Positions 1 to 10,631 of a DNA stretch of 25,309 nt are shown here, piece by piece (the first letter of the stretch is position 1; each line of letters opens with the position of its first letter). The position numbers and the translations under genes are program-made. Source of the DNA: Emmonsiellopsis sp. PD_33 (taxonomy: Eukaryota > Ascomycota > Eurotiomycetes > Onygenales > Ajellomycetaceae); the NCBI GenBank assembly GCA_032988165.1, contig JANTQF010000440.1, positions 1 through 25,309 on the forward strand, written 5' to 3'. Below the pieces are notes generated by a model. The model ran no database searches, was not told where the DNA came from, and was given only the letters and a program-made list of their open reading frames with translations.

Positions 1-1160
1 TTAGTGCTATATGTGTGGTTTGTTGTGTATTGCGTGAAGGAACTTTTGTCTGAGATGATGTGAGCATATATGAGGGGAGGGGAGAGGTGTGGACGAATGG
101 AGAGGAGGAAGAAGAGATAGAGAAAAAAAGAAGAGAGAGGGGGGGGGGGGAGGAGGGGGTGGAGGGGGGGGGGGGGGGGGGTGGGTGGGAAGAGAGGAAG
201 GAGCCAGTAGAGTGATATTTCTTTGAAGAGGTCAAACCACCGTGCGAAATGCGGGATGTATGTATATAGGGACATGGAAATGTAAATGCGTATAAGTTAA
301 TAAATAAGAGGTATTAAAAAGGAAGAATGGAGGGAGGGAGGGGGAGTTAAATTAAAAGGAGGATGGATGATGGAGAAGAATGATTAAAGTAAAGTAAGAA
401 GAAGATAAGCAGGAGAACTATTCAAGTTTAATGAAGAATGAAAAAAAAATTCAATAGTAGGTAGAAGGAAGAAGTTGTCAATAGAGGGAAAATTAAGATG
501 AAAAAGAAAAACCAGAGGAAAAAGATGATATAAGGACAAAAAAAAGTAAAAAGGGAAAACAAAAGACATTTGAAATTAAAGGCCCAGTCAGTACACATAG
601 TAAAAAACAACAGAGAAAAAGACAGCAAACTTTCTGGGTATTTCTTTTTTAGAAAAAAGAGAAGCAAGAGTAAATGCAATGACAATGCAATGAACCGGGC
701 ACACACAGACACTCAAGACTCTAGACATCAAGATCAACATAGAGCCAGTCCCGTTCCTCCTCCAATCCACCCATGATTTTTTTCTTTTCGCTCCCGCCAT
801 GGTTGTTGCTTGCCAACGGAAGAGAAGAGAGGAGGAAAAGAAAAATCGCTTTTTGTTTCCCTTCTTTTCCCGCTTCCATGTCTATTTTGGCTTTTTTTCC
901 CCTTGCCCAAAACAAATAATGAATCAAATAAACCCCGCGCCATGAGTTGAACGAAGAGAAAGCCAGCAAAATATTACAAAAGAGGTCTATTAATTAGTTT
1001 TGTTTCCCTTTTTTCAAATCGTCTTTCTCGGAACCGAATAGGGAGATGGGTTGCGTATATTTTGCGAAACGGATCCTTTTGCCAGTTGCAAGACGGGAGA
1101 GACCTGGAACGAGTTCATCCGAAATATAATAGATATATATACGTATATTATCTACCTATT
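1..1160. other. Gene-free purine-rich region downstream of eIF4G
   Basis: No convincing coding region is visible on either strand. The plus strand is strongly purine-rich from about 60 to 700, made of GGA/GAA/AAG-type sequence, so the minus (eIF4G sense) strand is a polypyrimidine tract. The open frames here on the minus strand are Phe/Leu/Ser-rich, as expected from translated pyrimidine tracts, and look like no protein family. The part nearest 1160 should hold the eIF4G 3' untranslated region and polyadenylation site, but I cannot place the cleavage site. Confidence 0.6.
139..181 (+). repeat. G-rich low-complexity tract with G12 and G18 runs
   Basis: A run of 12 G (139-150) is followed by short G blocks interrupted by A or T and then a run of 18 G (164-181). 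It lies inside a wider purine-only tract. Such sequence can form G-quadruplex or triplex structures and is prone to length errors in sequencing, so the exact run lengths should not be trusted. Confidence 0.85.
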
Positions 1161-4100
1161 TCAAGATGTTTCCTGATCCTTTGCTGGAGCTTTTCGTTCA
1201 GTGGCGGGCTGGGATTTAACCATGGAAGGGGATGATGGATTGGAGGGGGGTGATGTAGCGAGAGAGTCGGCACTCCCCAAGGCGGCCAGTGCACTTAATA
1301 CCCGAAAGAAAGGGATAAATTAGCCAATCCAGTCCATATACAGGCATTTCCTGGAGAAGAGGGAGGGGAAAAGGGGGTGTCTGCAATCCTCACCTGAATG
1401 CATTCATCGAGGATGCAGCTTCCTTGTCGTCCTTTTTATCTTTACCGCCAGGCGGCGTGCCAGTTCGGCTGCTTGCTCCGCTATCCTCACCACCGCGGAC
1501 TAGGTTGCCGCCAGGGCCAAGATTTCTACGTCCACTGCTGCTCCGGGAACCAAACATGCTGGAAGGTCCAAAGGATACAGGCTGGTTGGTGTTCCTGGTG
1601 GTCTTCAATCTGCGGAGATCGTCACTGCCAACCTTGCTTGAAGCAAAGTCGGGGGGAGGAGCTTGATTTCCGTATCCACCGGAGAAGTTGCGCGCATCTC
1701 CACGGCCGCCCATGGGCATGCGACCGCCTCCACCCCTGTTGGCCTGTTGGCGCATGCGCTCCATTTCGGCCTCCTGTTGAGCACGGGCAGCCTGGATCGT
1801 ATGTTAGTAATTGTAAATTTATGTATAGTCAAATAGGATATACTAACAGCTTCTCTGATTTCAACGATGGTCTTGGGGCCCTTGTCGTTATCCTTCGACA
1901 TCCAGCCAGCCTTACGGAGATCGACCACATCCTGTATAATCGTTAGCATGAGTAGCATTGACAAATTTTAGGGGGGGTAACATACCATAAGCATAAACTT
2001 AAGTCGACTAGGCAGGTTTGGGATTTCGATCATCATGTGGATCCGTCCGAAGTAAGCATCCATGAAACCATGACCCTTCTCAGAATTGTCAAGGCTGTAT
2101 CCAATGGTGCGGAGGAGGCTGGTCAAACTCTCCACCTCAGCTTCATCGGGAACACCCTCGAAATCTACTAATTTCTTCACACACTGGTGCATGATTCTCT
2201 CAGTAAGCATTCCGAGTTTGTACAGTTCACCAATGAACTTGACGAGACCGAGACCACGTCGCTTGGCGGCAGCGGCGGCGTAGTATTCATCAGACATCAT
2301 CGCAATCTCCTCAGCCACGCCTTCAGGCTTATCGGGGAGGTTGACCTTCCAACCACGTTCGAATTCCTCCTGACAGCGGTTGAGAAGGTATTTTCTGAAC
2401 AAACTGCCACCTGTGACAACATTTCCTGACTTATCACGAATGTTCTCATCCTTGATCTCAGGGCTCATGCTATCAAGCATGCGCTTGCAGAATTTGGCAT
2501 ACATGGGAGCCCAGTGGGCCTCATCGGTGGCCTTTTCAAACGTAAGTTGGATGACTTGTCGAAGGGTGCGGCCGTCCGATTCGTCCTTGGATTGACCGAC
2601 GATTTCAAGAATCTGATCAGAGATCCGGTCGAACTTCTCGGGCGTCATCTTATTCAAGTTGGCCTTGACCTTGCGTTGCACGACATCCGGTGGGATATGT
2701 CCCTCACCACCAAGAGCAGGGCCAGAAAGGGATTGAGAAGCGCCAATGCTGCGAGGTTTCCAGCCAGATTGCGAAGGAGCCAAGGGTTTGATATCCAAAC
2801 CCGCGGTGAGAGGCATAGATTTGTTGTGTTGTTCCTCTTCCTTCTTGTTGACCTTGTCACGCTTGCTTCCCGAACGAGTTCCGCGGTGGGAAGCGTTGCG
2901 TGGTGATGGCATCTGTTGCATGTTCGAAGAAGCTTGACGGCTCATAGATGAACCACCCATGGGCATACCGCCGGGACCACGACCAAACTGGCCAAAAGGA
3001 TTCGCCATGCCTGGGCCGCCCGACATTGGGAAACGGCCCTGATCAAGGCCTCCAGCGGGCATGGTTTGCGATCGACCAGGACCTTGAACAAATTTGCCCA
3101 TCGCGGAGAAGGCATTTTGGATGCCAGGACGAGAACTAGTTCTTCCAACAACAGGTGTGCGTGCGGAGCTAGGGCGCGAGGAGGCGTCGGATGTGCTGTC
3201 ACCAACAGTCTCCCGAACACGGCTGTCCCAATCCAATGATGGCTTTTCCTTGAAAACAGCTTGGAACTGGAGCAGGAACTCCTTGTTGTATTTGAATTTC
3301 CGATCGGCAGGGGCGTTGGCGTTGAGGGCGGGATTAGGAGAGACGACGGTGGAAGGATAGGTGATTTTGCTTGGATCTTCGAGGAATCGAGCTGTCTGGA
3401 GAGATTTCATCGCCGCGCTTGGCTGAGGAGGCTCAACTGACTTGGTGGTCTCGAGCTTCAAGGCAGCAGGTTTCTCGCGCTTTCCGCCAGACGGCTTGAG
3501 GGGTGGTCCCATGGTTGAGTTATCAGACACAGGGGTGGCAGCGCCGCTTTCGGCCGGGGTGCGAATAACGGGGCTGGCGCTAGCAGAGGTGGGTGATTGA
3601 GCGTCCTTATTCTTGAGGGAAGCAAATAGGTCTTTCTTGGAGGAGTCATCCTCGCCAACCTCGAGTTTTCTCATGCGCGCCTCCTCTGCAGCTTCAGCTT
3701 CACGTTCGGCTTGCTTCATGCTGTTGATATAAGCCTCGTTATCCTCCTTCTCCTTGCGTTCCTTTTCTTCACGCTCCCGCTTCTTCTTTTCAGCGTAGGC
3801 AGCCTCAGCCGCAGCCTCCTTAGCAGCAAGCTCTTCCATTTCTCTTTCGATAGCGTCATAATCGATTTCGTCCTCCTCAGCTGGCGCAGGCGCAGCTGGT
3901 TTTGAGGCCTCTGCTTTCTTTGCCTCCTCGGCCGCAGACTTTTCCTTTTCTAGAGCCGCAGCCTTCTCTGCCTCCTCCGCAGCCTTCTTAGCTTCAGCCT
4001 CCTCCTTCGCCTTGGCTTCAGCAGCTTCCTTTTCCTTGGCCTGTTGCGCCTCCAAAGCCTTCTGGGCCTCTTCCCGCTTACGGGCTTCGGCTTCCATCTT

Positions 4101-6108
4101 CACTTTTTGGGCAATGGCATCCTGGAAGGACTGCTTCTTCTCCTCGCCAGTCAGATTCTTGGACTCTGCCCGTTCGTGGTCGGCGCGACTAGTGGCACGG
4201 GGAGGTGGGGTGGACGCTGGAGTAGTTCCTACTTTGCTAGGTGAAGGTGTACCACGAGCAGGAGATGCGGCTTCGGGTTTGAAATTCATGACATTACCGC
4301 TTCCAGGGTCCCGAATTACCACAGACACAGTCTTCTTCTTAGTAGGAGGCAAGAACTGGGGGTTAACCGGGCTACTGGTAGACCGAGTAGCGTGGTGGGA
4401 GGGTCCTTGGCTCATTGGTGCTGGAGGACCTTGAGCAGGGCCGAGGCTAGAGCCTGGCCGATCCGGGCCGGAAACCTGAGACGGAGAGCGCGAGAGCGGG
4501 GTGGCCTGGTGAGCGGGATGGCCTTGGTTGCTATATTGTTGCTGCATATAGGGAGCTTGAGGGGGTTGGGGCATGCTCATGCGATGTTGAGGTTGTGGCG
4601 AGGGAGGGGCCATATACTGCATATGGGGCATGTTATATGGTTGTTGGTAATAGAATTGTGGGTCATAGCCCTGGGGAACAAATGTCTGGTTTTTCATCAT
4701 TGTTAGATATTGCTCAAAATTGCCGCTCTCTGGCGCGAGGTTTGGAGGTGGGGGGTAGTGAAATTGGGGGGCAATGATTTTTGCTGTGTTATTTGAACGT
4801 GGGCCATTATGTTTTTGTGACAGAGAGTGGCGACGATAAGAAGATTTGGGGGGGAAAGAAGGTTGTTGCTTTACTTGTTGAGGGCCCATGTGAGGGGGGT
4901 ATCCGCCATAATGCTGTGCCTGCATCTGAGGGTTTGCCATTGGGACCTGGGACATCGGAGGCGTCGCGGGGTTCGCGTTCGAAAGCGCAGGGCTCCGGGC
5001 CGTTTGATGGGGGGAGTTGGGAAATCCGCTGAGGGGCCGTGGGTTATGGGCATGGAATTGGTGACCCATGTTGCCTCCGCCTCGAGGTTGGTTAGGAGTT
5101 CTATAAGCAGGACCTGGGGAGTTATATCCTCCCATCTGGGATTGATGGGGCCCTCCATAACCCCTACCTCTGCCACCATGAGATCCATATCCGCCACGTC
5201 CTGGGCCACCTGACATACCATGATTGCCCATGTCGCCGTGAGTGGAGTGGGAAGACTCCCTCCGTAGGTGAGTGGACTGACTGTTAGGAGCCATTGGGTT
5301 AGCGGGAACAGGTCGCATCGATTGTCGCTAAAAAAAAAACCAAAGTAGTTAGTACATATTTTCAAGTGAGGCCACGAGAGGGAAAACGAAGGGGAAGTTC
5401 CACGGGCAAAAATATGTGCGAATGTCTTACGTTCATATCACCGGGCTCGCCACCGAAGCTGCCAAAGTTAAAGTTGTTTCCCTGTCCTGGCAGGGTAGAA
5501 GGTGGGCGACCACCGCTGGTGATGGGTTGTGGAATGGGAGATGGCGACGTCTGAGGGGAAGTTGTGCGAGGATTCACAGCGTTAACACCCAGATTAGACT
5601 GGGGTTGGCTGGGGAGAGAGGCTGGATTATTGACTGCAGGCGAAGCTTGAGCATCCATCGAGCCGAATCTCAGAGAGTTGGCGCGTCCAGAAGCGCTAGC
5701 AGGGCCTCCATTGGCGACTACGTTAGGAGGGATGGTGACAGACTTGTTTCTAGCGTGGTTATCGTTTATCGAAGCATTAGGAGCGGTGTTTCCGTTGACG
5801 ATGGTCAAGCCACCGGCGACGGGGGCGGGTTGTTGCTGCATAGGTTTGCCGTTCACAGGAGAGATTGAAGGCGACTTTCCATGCTGAGCACTTCCGGCTG
5901 TTGATGGGGTTGTCGTTTCGCCCGCAACGGTCTGCGAAGGAGATTTCTTTGTCGCGTTAGCAGCCAAGAAAAGAACACTTGAAGCGACTGGCACGAGAGG
6001 AGAGAGTCGACTAACCGAAGGCGCGGGTGAGGAACCCTGCGAGGCGGCCGCACTAGTGGTACTCTGTCCCTGTGGTTGAAGGCCTGATGTCTGAGAGATC
6101 GATGTCAT
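1161..6108 (-). CDS. Eukaryotic translation initiation factor 4G (eIF4G), five exons
   Basis: Scaffold of the cap-binding complex eIF4F, joining eIF4E, eIF4A and poly(A)-binding protein to recruit ribosomes to mRNA in the cytoplasm. Exons on the minus strand: 6108-5431, 5327-1986, 1931-1848, 1791-1394, 1293-1161; all junctions keep frame, giving 1544 aa. Introns are 103, 54, 56 and 100 nt; the first has a perfect TACTAAC. Residues 1-600 are low-complexity Ser/Pro/Gln/Gly-rich with RGG-like blocks. About 625-782 is a charged Ala/Glu/Lys coiled coil. The eIF4E-binding motif YxxxxLL starts at Tyr906 (YNKEFLL). The MIF4G domain runs from about 1108 to 1360 and is split by introns 2 and 3. The tail is RGG-rich, with no MA3 domains, as in fungal eIF4G. 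The start at 6108 is the first ATG after a 769-nt ATG-free leader. The last exon, restoring NAFSALAALG, rests on splice sites and reading-frame sense. The family call is very secure. Confidence 0.95.
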
Positions 6109-6877
6109 TACACGGTCGTTTGCGCAAAAAGTCGTGCGGGAAAAAGGAGAAGATCGGCGAAAGACAGGTCGAGAAAGAGCCGGGAAAGGGAGCGCCCAGC
6201 AGATTCCAGATCTAGCTCGAGACGAGAAACAATAGAGTGATTAAATCGCAGCGGGTGGTGCGATGAAGAAAAGACAGTAGAGGTCGACGGGAGGTCGAAA
6301 AAGATACTGCCTGGTCGTAAGCTAAGTTTGGCACACAAAACCTACACCAGGGTTTGGCTGTCAGTCTAAGAAAACCAGGCTGCTCGCAACGTCAGGCCAC
6401 ACCGGAGGAGTGTGGGTATCGCCTTGGATCGCGCGCACGGCAGACAAGCCCGCAGCCACAGCACAGCACAGCACAACGACAGACAGGAGAGCGTACCTGG
6501 AGAGATGGATCAACGGAGACACCCACGCAAAGGAGTGGCTGTAAATCCGGAACCAGCACCGCGAGGGTGGAGGGGGGACTCAGAAAAGCGACGGATGGCA
6601 CAGAAGGCACTGAACTATCCGCGATCGTCCTGCTTCGTAGAGAGAAGAGGATCCGCCGGCAAACTGGAGTTGGGGCGAGGTGGTGATGGAGTAGAGATGA
6701 GGTGGCAAGAGAAGAAGAAGAGAAGAGGACGACCAGAGAGTATTTTTTTTTTCGGCGCGTGTCCGGAAGCGCTGCGGCTGCGGCGTATCGACACTACCGT
6801 ACGCGTATGTACCGTACGCAGCGCCAGCCACCACCCGCAGCGCAGACTCGCTGGCTGAGCCGCACCGTGTTACCGGT
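6109..6877 (-). promoter_or_regulatory. ATG-free leader and likely core promoter of eIF4G
   Basis: On the minus strand there is no ATG between the eIF4G start and 6878. A CT-rich stretch at about 6690-6735 (plus strand GAAGAAGAAGAG-like) resembles the pyrimidine tracts seen next to fungal transcription starts. If transcription begins there, the leader would be more than 550 nt, perhaps shortened by a leader intron. Transcript start is not shown by the sequence. Confidence 0.4.
6366..6496 (-). other. Possible 5' UTR intron of eIF4G
   Basis: Reading the minus strand, a strong donor (CAG|GTACGC, GT at 6496-6495) is followed 131 nt later by a pyrimidine-rich acceptor (GGTTTTCTTAG|A, AG at 6367-6366) with a CTGAC branch-like sequence between. 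It lies wholly in non-coding leader, so reading frame gives no support. This is inferred from splice-site sequence only. Confidence 0.3.
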
Positions 6878-9232
6878 CATGACAGTACGGGACGCGGCTG
6901 TAAGTTACACGGGCTCGCTTTTCCACGCCAGGCCGCGATGTACAGTACTTCGCAGCCACCGCATTTTGTATGGGCGCGCAGGTACCGGTACAAGCGACGT
7001 CGACACGAGAATGGGATACGATATAGATCTGGAGAATGAAGAACAAACAGCCCATCCGTTGCACAATGAGCAGGACGTGGAGAACACATCAAACACATCC
7101 AAGACGCTTTGCTATATCTGCCGAATCCGATGCTGCGTGCCTCGACCGCGCTGTTATTCATTGTTTGTTTGCCCGTGAAAGGCCTCTGATATCATTTGGC
7201 TTCGGCTGCAACCGGCCAAGCAAGGAATCCGGATTCCCTGTCTCTCCTCATCGACAACCTGGCATCCCGTATCTATATCGGCATGCTCTCGAATCAACAG
7301 GTGTGGATGTCTATGACATATCCCTTGCCACGGCTGCAAGTATCCCCATGCACATGCGGTACGCCGGGGTAAGAAGGATATCAAGATGACATAACAACTA
7401 AATGTCAGCTACGGGGAATTCTTAACTGCGAATTGTTTTTATCGATTTTCGTGACCGAAAGAGCAATCTGGGTACTTGAGTCTTCTAGAAGTTCTATGAT
7501 GCACTCTCACACCTGCGCCGTCTGGGCCGTCCGACAGATGCAATCCGTAACTAAGATGGACACATCACCACACCGCTCGCCCGACTATGACCACGCTGAG
7601 ATGCTATCCCCGGGCGGACGGTACGCAGTTCCACAGCAGAATGGCATCAACGGGCTGGATTGGTTGTGTACATTCGTCCGTCCATGCACAGCACATCGAT
7701 ACCCTCTCAGCCCCCCAACAAGGACGCCATATGACTGAACTGCGCAGTAGCCAGATTACACCTCTCCGTCTTGAGTTATGATTCTGGTGGCCACAAGGAA
7801 GTGTTGATTCCAGGAATGCAGCCGGCATATCAAATGTCAAGGCACGATCAGAGTACCCTTCCACTGAGAAATGATCAAAGATCGGCGTATCGGCATTCCA
7901 CGACAGGTTCAACTCCATAGGGCCGTTCCATGGGGATCTGGGGAGATGTTTCAAACCTCACGATAACTATTCTTGCATTTTCAAAAATCTGCTCGATAGT
8001 AAAAACAAGCGATCGGGAATCGAGGAATCTCTCTTGCAACCTCCAAACCCACGTGTCCCAAATCGTTTCTCCTAGACACCATGCAGCACGCTTGCGCGGA
8101 GATAAACTTTTACATCTAGGACTGGGTCGATAGATTTTACTACTGTGCCATCTCAAATCTTGAATGGTTCTTGCGTTTAATTTCGTGAACCGGGACTGAC
8201 GCCTGGAAGACGGGAGTTGGCGTCGACGCAGGTTGTAGCCATGATGGCTACACCAGCTAACGCATAGCTCGAATCCATCCATCGGATGAACAAACACGGA
8301 TTTCAAGCGATCCTGGCGTTGAAAATGTTTTAAAGATTGCCATTTATGAGCTGCAGAATCTCTGCTTTGTCCTAGACCCAGCTTTGACCAGCTCAATGAT
8401 TGTCTTCCCCAGAAAGGGCCAGGCTACTCACATCAATGACAGGGCCTGATTTTGGCCCTGCCACGCACCTCTTGATACATATGCTTCCATCTCTTGAAGA
8501 GTACGCAATTCTCTATTAAACGTCATTTACGCCCACTATATGCCACAATCACCCGGGGGGAAAATGGACGTGGTGGTGATCCAATGGGTGTGCAGAGTCA
8601 TCATATTTCCCATCATCGCCAGGAGCAGCGCGAATCCTCGGAATTGCATAAGTAATCCGAACCTGATTAGAATGCGCTTCCTCCTTATCTCTATCTCCTT
8701 CTCTTTCTCTTCCTTCCTCCACAGCTCCGTGCCAATCCGTCACGATAAGCTTGCTGGTGACCTCACCCTTTTGTGATACTGGCGATTCTTGTTCCTAGCT
8801 TTGAATCGAAATTGGAAATCGCGATTGGTGACCAATTTCTGTTATTTCTTTATCTCTTCTTTGAGTTGTCTAGTTCGCTGATTTTTACAGTTCTTCCCCC
8901 CTTTTCCATGTTTTCGTTTCGTGGACACCACTTCATCGGGAACGGATCGCGGGGGCCGCGTTTGGTTACGCGCTAGACTACAATACTTTACTGAACAGAA
9001 TGTTTTTGAATATGAAATCGTGACCATGAGGCTGGCTATTCCTATCATATCGAATCCGAGCCGGCTAGAATCTACAGGGCATATGGCATACCCTTTCACA
9101 AGAAACCCGAAGAAAAACAAACCCGAAAACACACTCAATCTCGCATTACACCACCACCACACCACCTATCTATCATCCGCAATCTTCTCCCCCACGCCCC
9201 TGTGAGCGCGCCAAATCCCTATCTAACCCCCT
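6878..9232. other. Long intergenic region with no convincing gene
   Basis: This stretch holds only open frames whose translations look like no family and lack codon-usage regularity. The longest is on the minus strand at 7875-8396 (173 codons), overlapped in another frame by one at 7604-7954. They could be a decayed gene or chance. A plus-strand CT-rich run lies at about 8681-8725. No transfer RNA, repeat array or transposase remnant was recognised. Confidence 0.5.
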
Positions 9233-9802
9233 TTACTTATCAATACCCGGACAAGCTGGACTCTGATACGGCGGCGCAGCCGGCGCTCCCGTCAACGCAA
9301 TTGCCATACGCGGCCCATCTGTCAACAAAAATCCATCATATCCATCAGCAACACACAGTCCGTTCAGCGCATCACAATACGCCGCGATCTCCGGCGGAAA
9401 CAAAGACAGATGTCTACAAGTCAAGTTCGCCACGCCCAGCAAACAGCCGCCTGCATTCCAGTATATGGTTTTGAACGGCGCGAGTTGTTGGTAGCTGTTC
9501 TGCTCAAGGAGGAATTCGCAGATGGCCGTGCAGTCTTCCCAGATGGGGCGGTCTTCGGGCGTTAAGCATTGGCTGTCTAGGATGATGGGGGCGCGGCGGG
9601 CGAGGGTGCGGGCGTCGAGGGTCTTGCTGGGGATGTCGATGTCGCGGACGGTGCCTTTTGCGGGGGGGAGTTCGGAGAGGGGTTTGGTGAAGGTTGTTAT
9701 GTTGTGAGGGTTTGATTTTGGTTCTGGGACTGGGACTGGCGCTGGGCTTGCATGGGCGAAGGCAGCGAGGGCGGCCACGAGGATGTGAAGGGATGTTTGC
9801 AT
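9233..9802 (-). CDS. Small secreted cysteine-rich protein with propeptide
   Basis: Single-exon gene of 189 aa; function unknown. Residues 1-18 form a typical signal peptide (hydrophobic core, likely cleavage after AFAHA). A Pro-rich stretch follows, and the pair Arg69-Arg70 is a good Kex2-type dibasic site. All eight cysteines lie after it, at 79, 91, 95, 120, 129, 143, 150 and 184, which suits four disulfides in a mature protein of about 119 aa. NIT (34-36) and NLT (126-128) are possible N-glycosylation sites. The start is the first ATG and gives a proper signal peptide. The 5' half is C-rich and the 3' half G-rich on the coding strand. I do not recognise the fold. Secretion and processing are inferred; an effector role would be speculation. 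Confidence 0.75.
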   Translation of the reverse strand: MQTSLHILVAALAAFAHASPAPVPVPEPKSNPHNITTFTKPLSELPPAKGTVRDIDIPSKTLDARTLARRAPIILDSQCLTPEDRPIWEDCTAICEFLLEQNSYQQLAPFKTIYWNAGGCLLGVANLTCRHLSLFPPEIAAYCDALNGLCVADGYDGFLLTDGPRMAIALTGAPAAPPYQSPACPGIDK

Positions 9803-10631
9803 TTTGGCTGGGGCTTGGATTTTTTTCTTTTGGGATAAAAGAGATATATGATGCGTGGGACTGGGGGTGGTTATTTTCTTTTGTGGATTTTGTTATTGAG
9901 TTGATGGTGGTCGATATACCGGTCCAGGAGACCCCTTTTATATCTATCTCCCTGTATGCCTTGGATGGCATGCACAATGCCTCTTCCCCCATGAAGATTC
10001 TCAGCTGCGTCAGCCTTATCGTCTGTCTGTCTGTCTATCCGTCCAATAACAGCAACAACTGCCACCTAGCCGAAGAAATCATTCACGTTCAATGATGTGA
10101 ACCATGGATCTTGATAGTCGGACTGCAGATACGCGGATATCTACCCTTTTTAACCTTATTATACCTAGTTACACATCATGATGGAAGATCTTGTGAGCAG
10201 GGCGAAGAGATCTAATAATTACTCAGGGATTGAGATCCGATCCCGGTACTACGGTACGTGCTAGGGAGCGCGGGTTCTGTGGGGGCTGAACGGCGTCTCC
10301 CGGGAACTAGGGGGAGTGATCTAACTACTAATATTTACTAATTGGTTACTCATACTTGCAGCACCAATTATCTGCTTTCTTCCAAGTTTGACGGGAACCT
10401 GCAATCGATATCGAATTCTGGATGGGGCCGGGGCTGAATTCCGCCAGGCTTCCCTGCAGATACGCGGGGAACCAACTTTAACTTGCTACCCTTGGCGCCG
10501 AGCGGGACATAAAGAGACCTAGTCCACCCATCCATCTCAGCTTGGGCGGGAATTTCTAATATCTATCTAAGAGTTAGTCATATTGTACTACCTATGGTCC
10601 ACTCTACCGGCAGACAGACAGATAGACAGCC
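9803..10631. other. Intergenic region between divergent genes
   Basis: This gap separates the minus-strand secreted protein gene from the plus-strand gene at 10632, so it should contain both promoters. Short GTCT/GTCC-type repeats occur near 10020-10042, and GACA/GATA-type repeats directly precede the ATG at 10632. No gene or clear TATA box was recognised. Confidence 0.5.

Noticed and set aside
1398..1946. 182-codon plus-strand frame
   Set aside because: It lies opposite the eIF4G 3' exons and runs across two of its introns; the minus-strand reading is clearly the true one.
4012..4434. 140-codon plus-strand frame opposite eIF4G
   Set aside because: It is the antisense shadow of the Ala/Glu/Lys coiled-coil coding region, which lacks stops on the other strand for compositional reasons.
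6108..6338. A 76-codon minus-strand frame whose TAA overlaps the eIF4G ATG (TAATG), suggesting a reinitiation uORF
   Set aside because: The frame opens with TTG and contains no ATG, so in a eukaryotic scanning model it is unlikely to be translated.
6455..6477. Short CAGCA/GCACA-type repeat, considered as a CRISPR or regulatory array
   Set aside because: Only a few 5-bp units without spacers; an ordinary simple repeat in a eukaryotic leader.
7604..8396. Overlapping minus-strand frames (7875-8396 and 7604-7954) that might be a frameshifted gene
   Set aside because: I recognise no family, the ends make no sense as exons and no clear splice sites join them. A protein search of both frames would settle whether this is a pseudogene.
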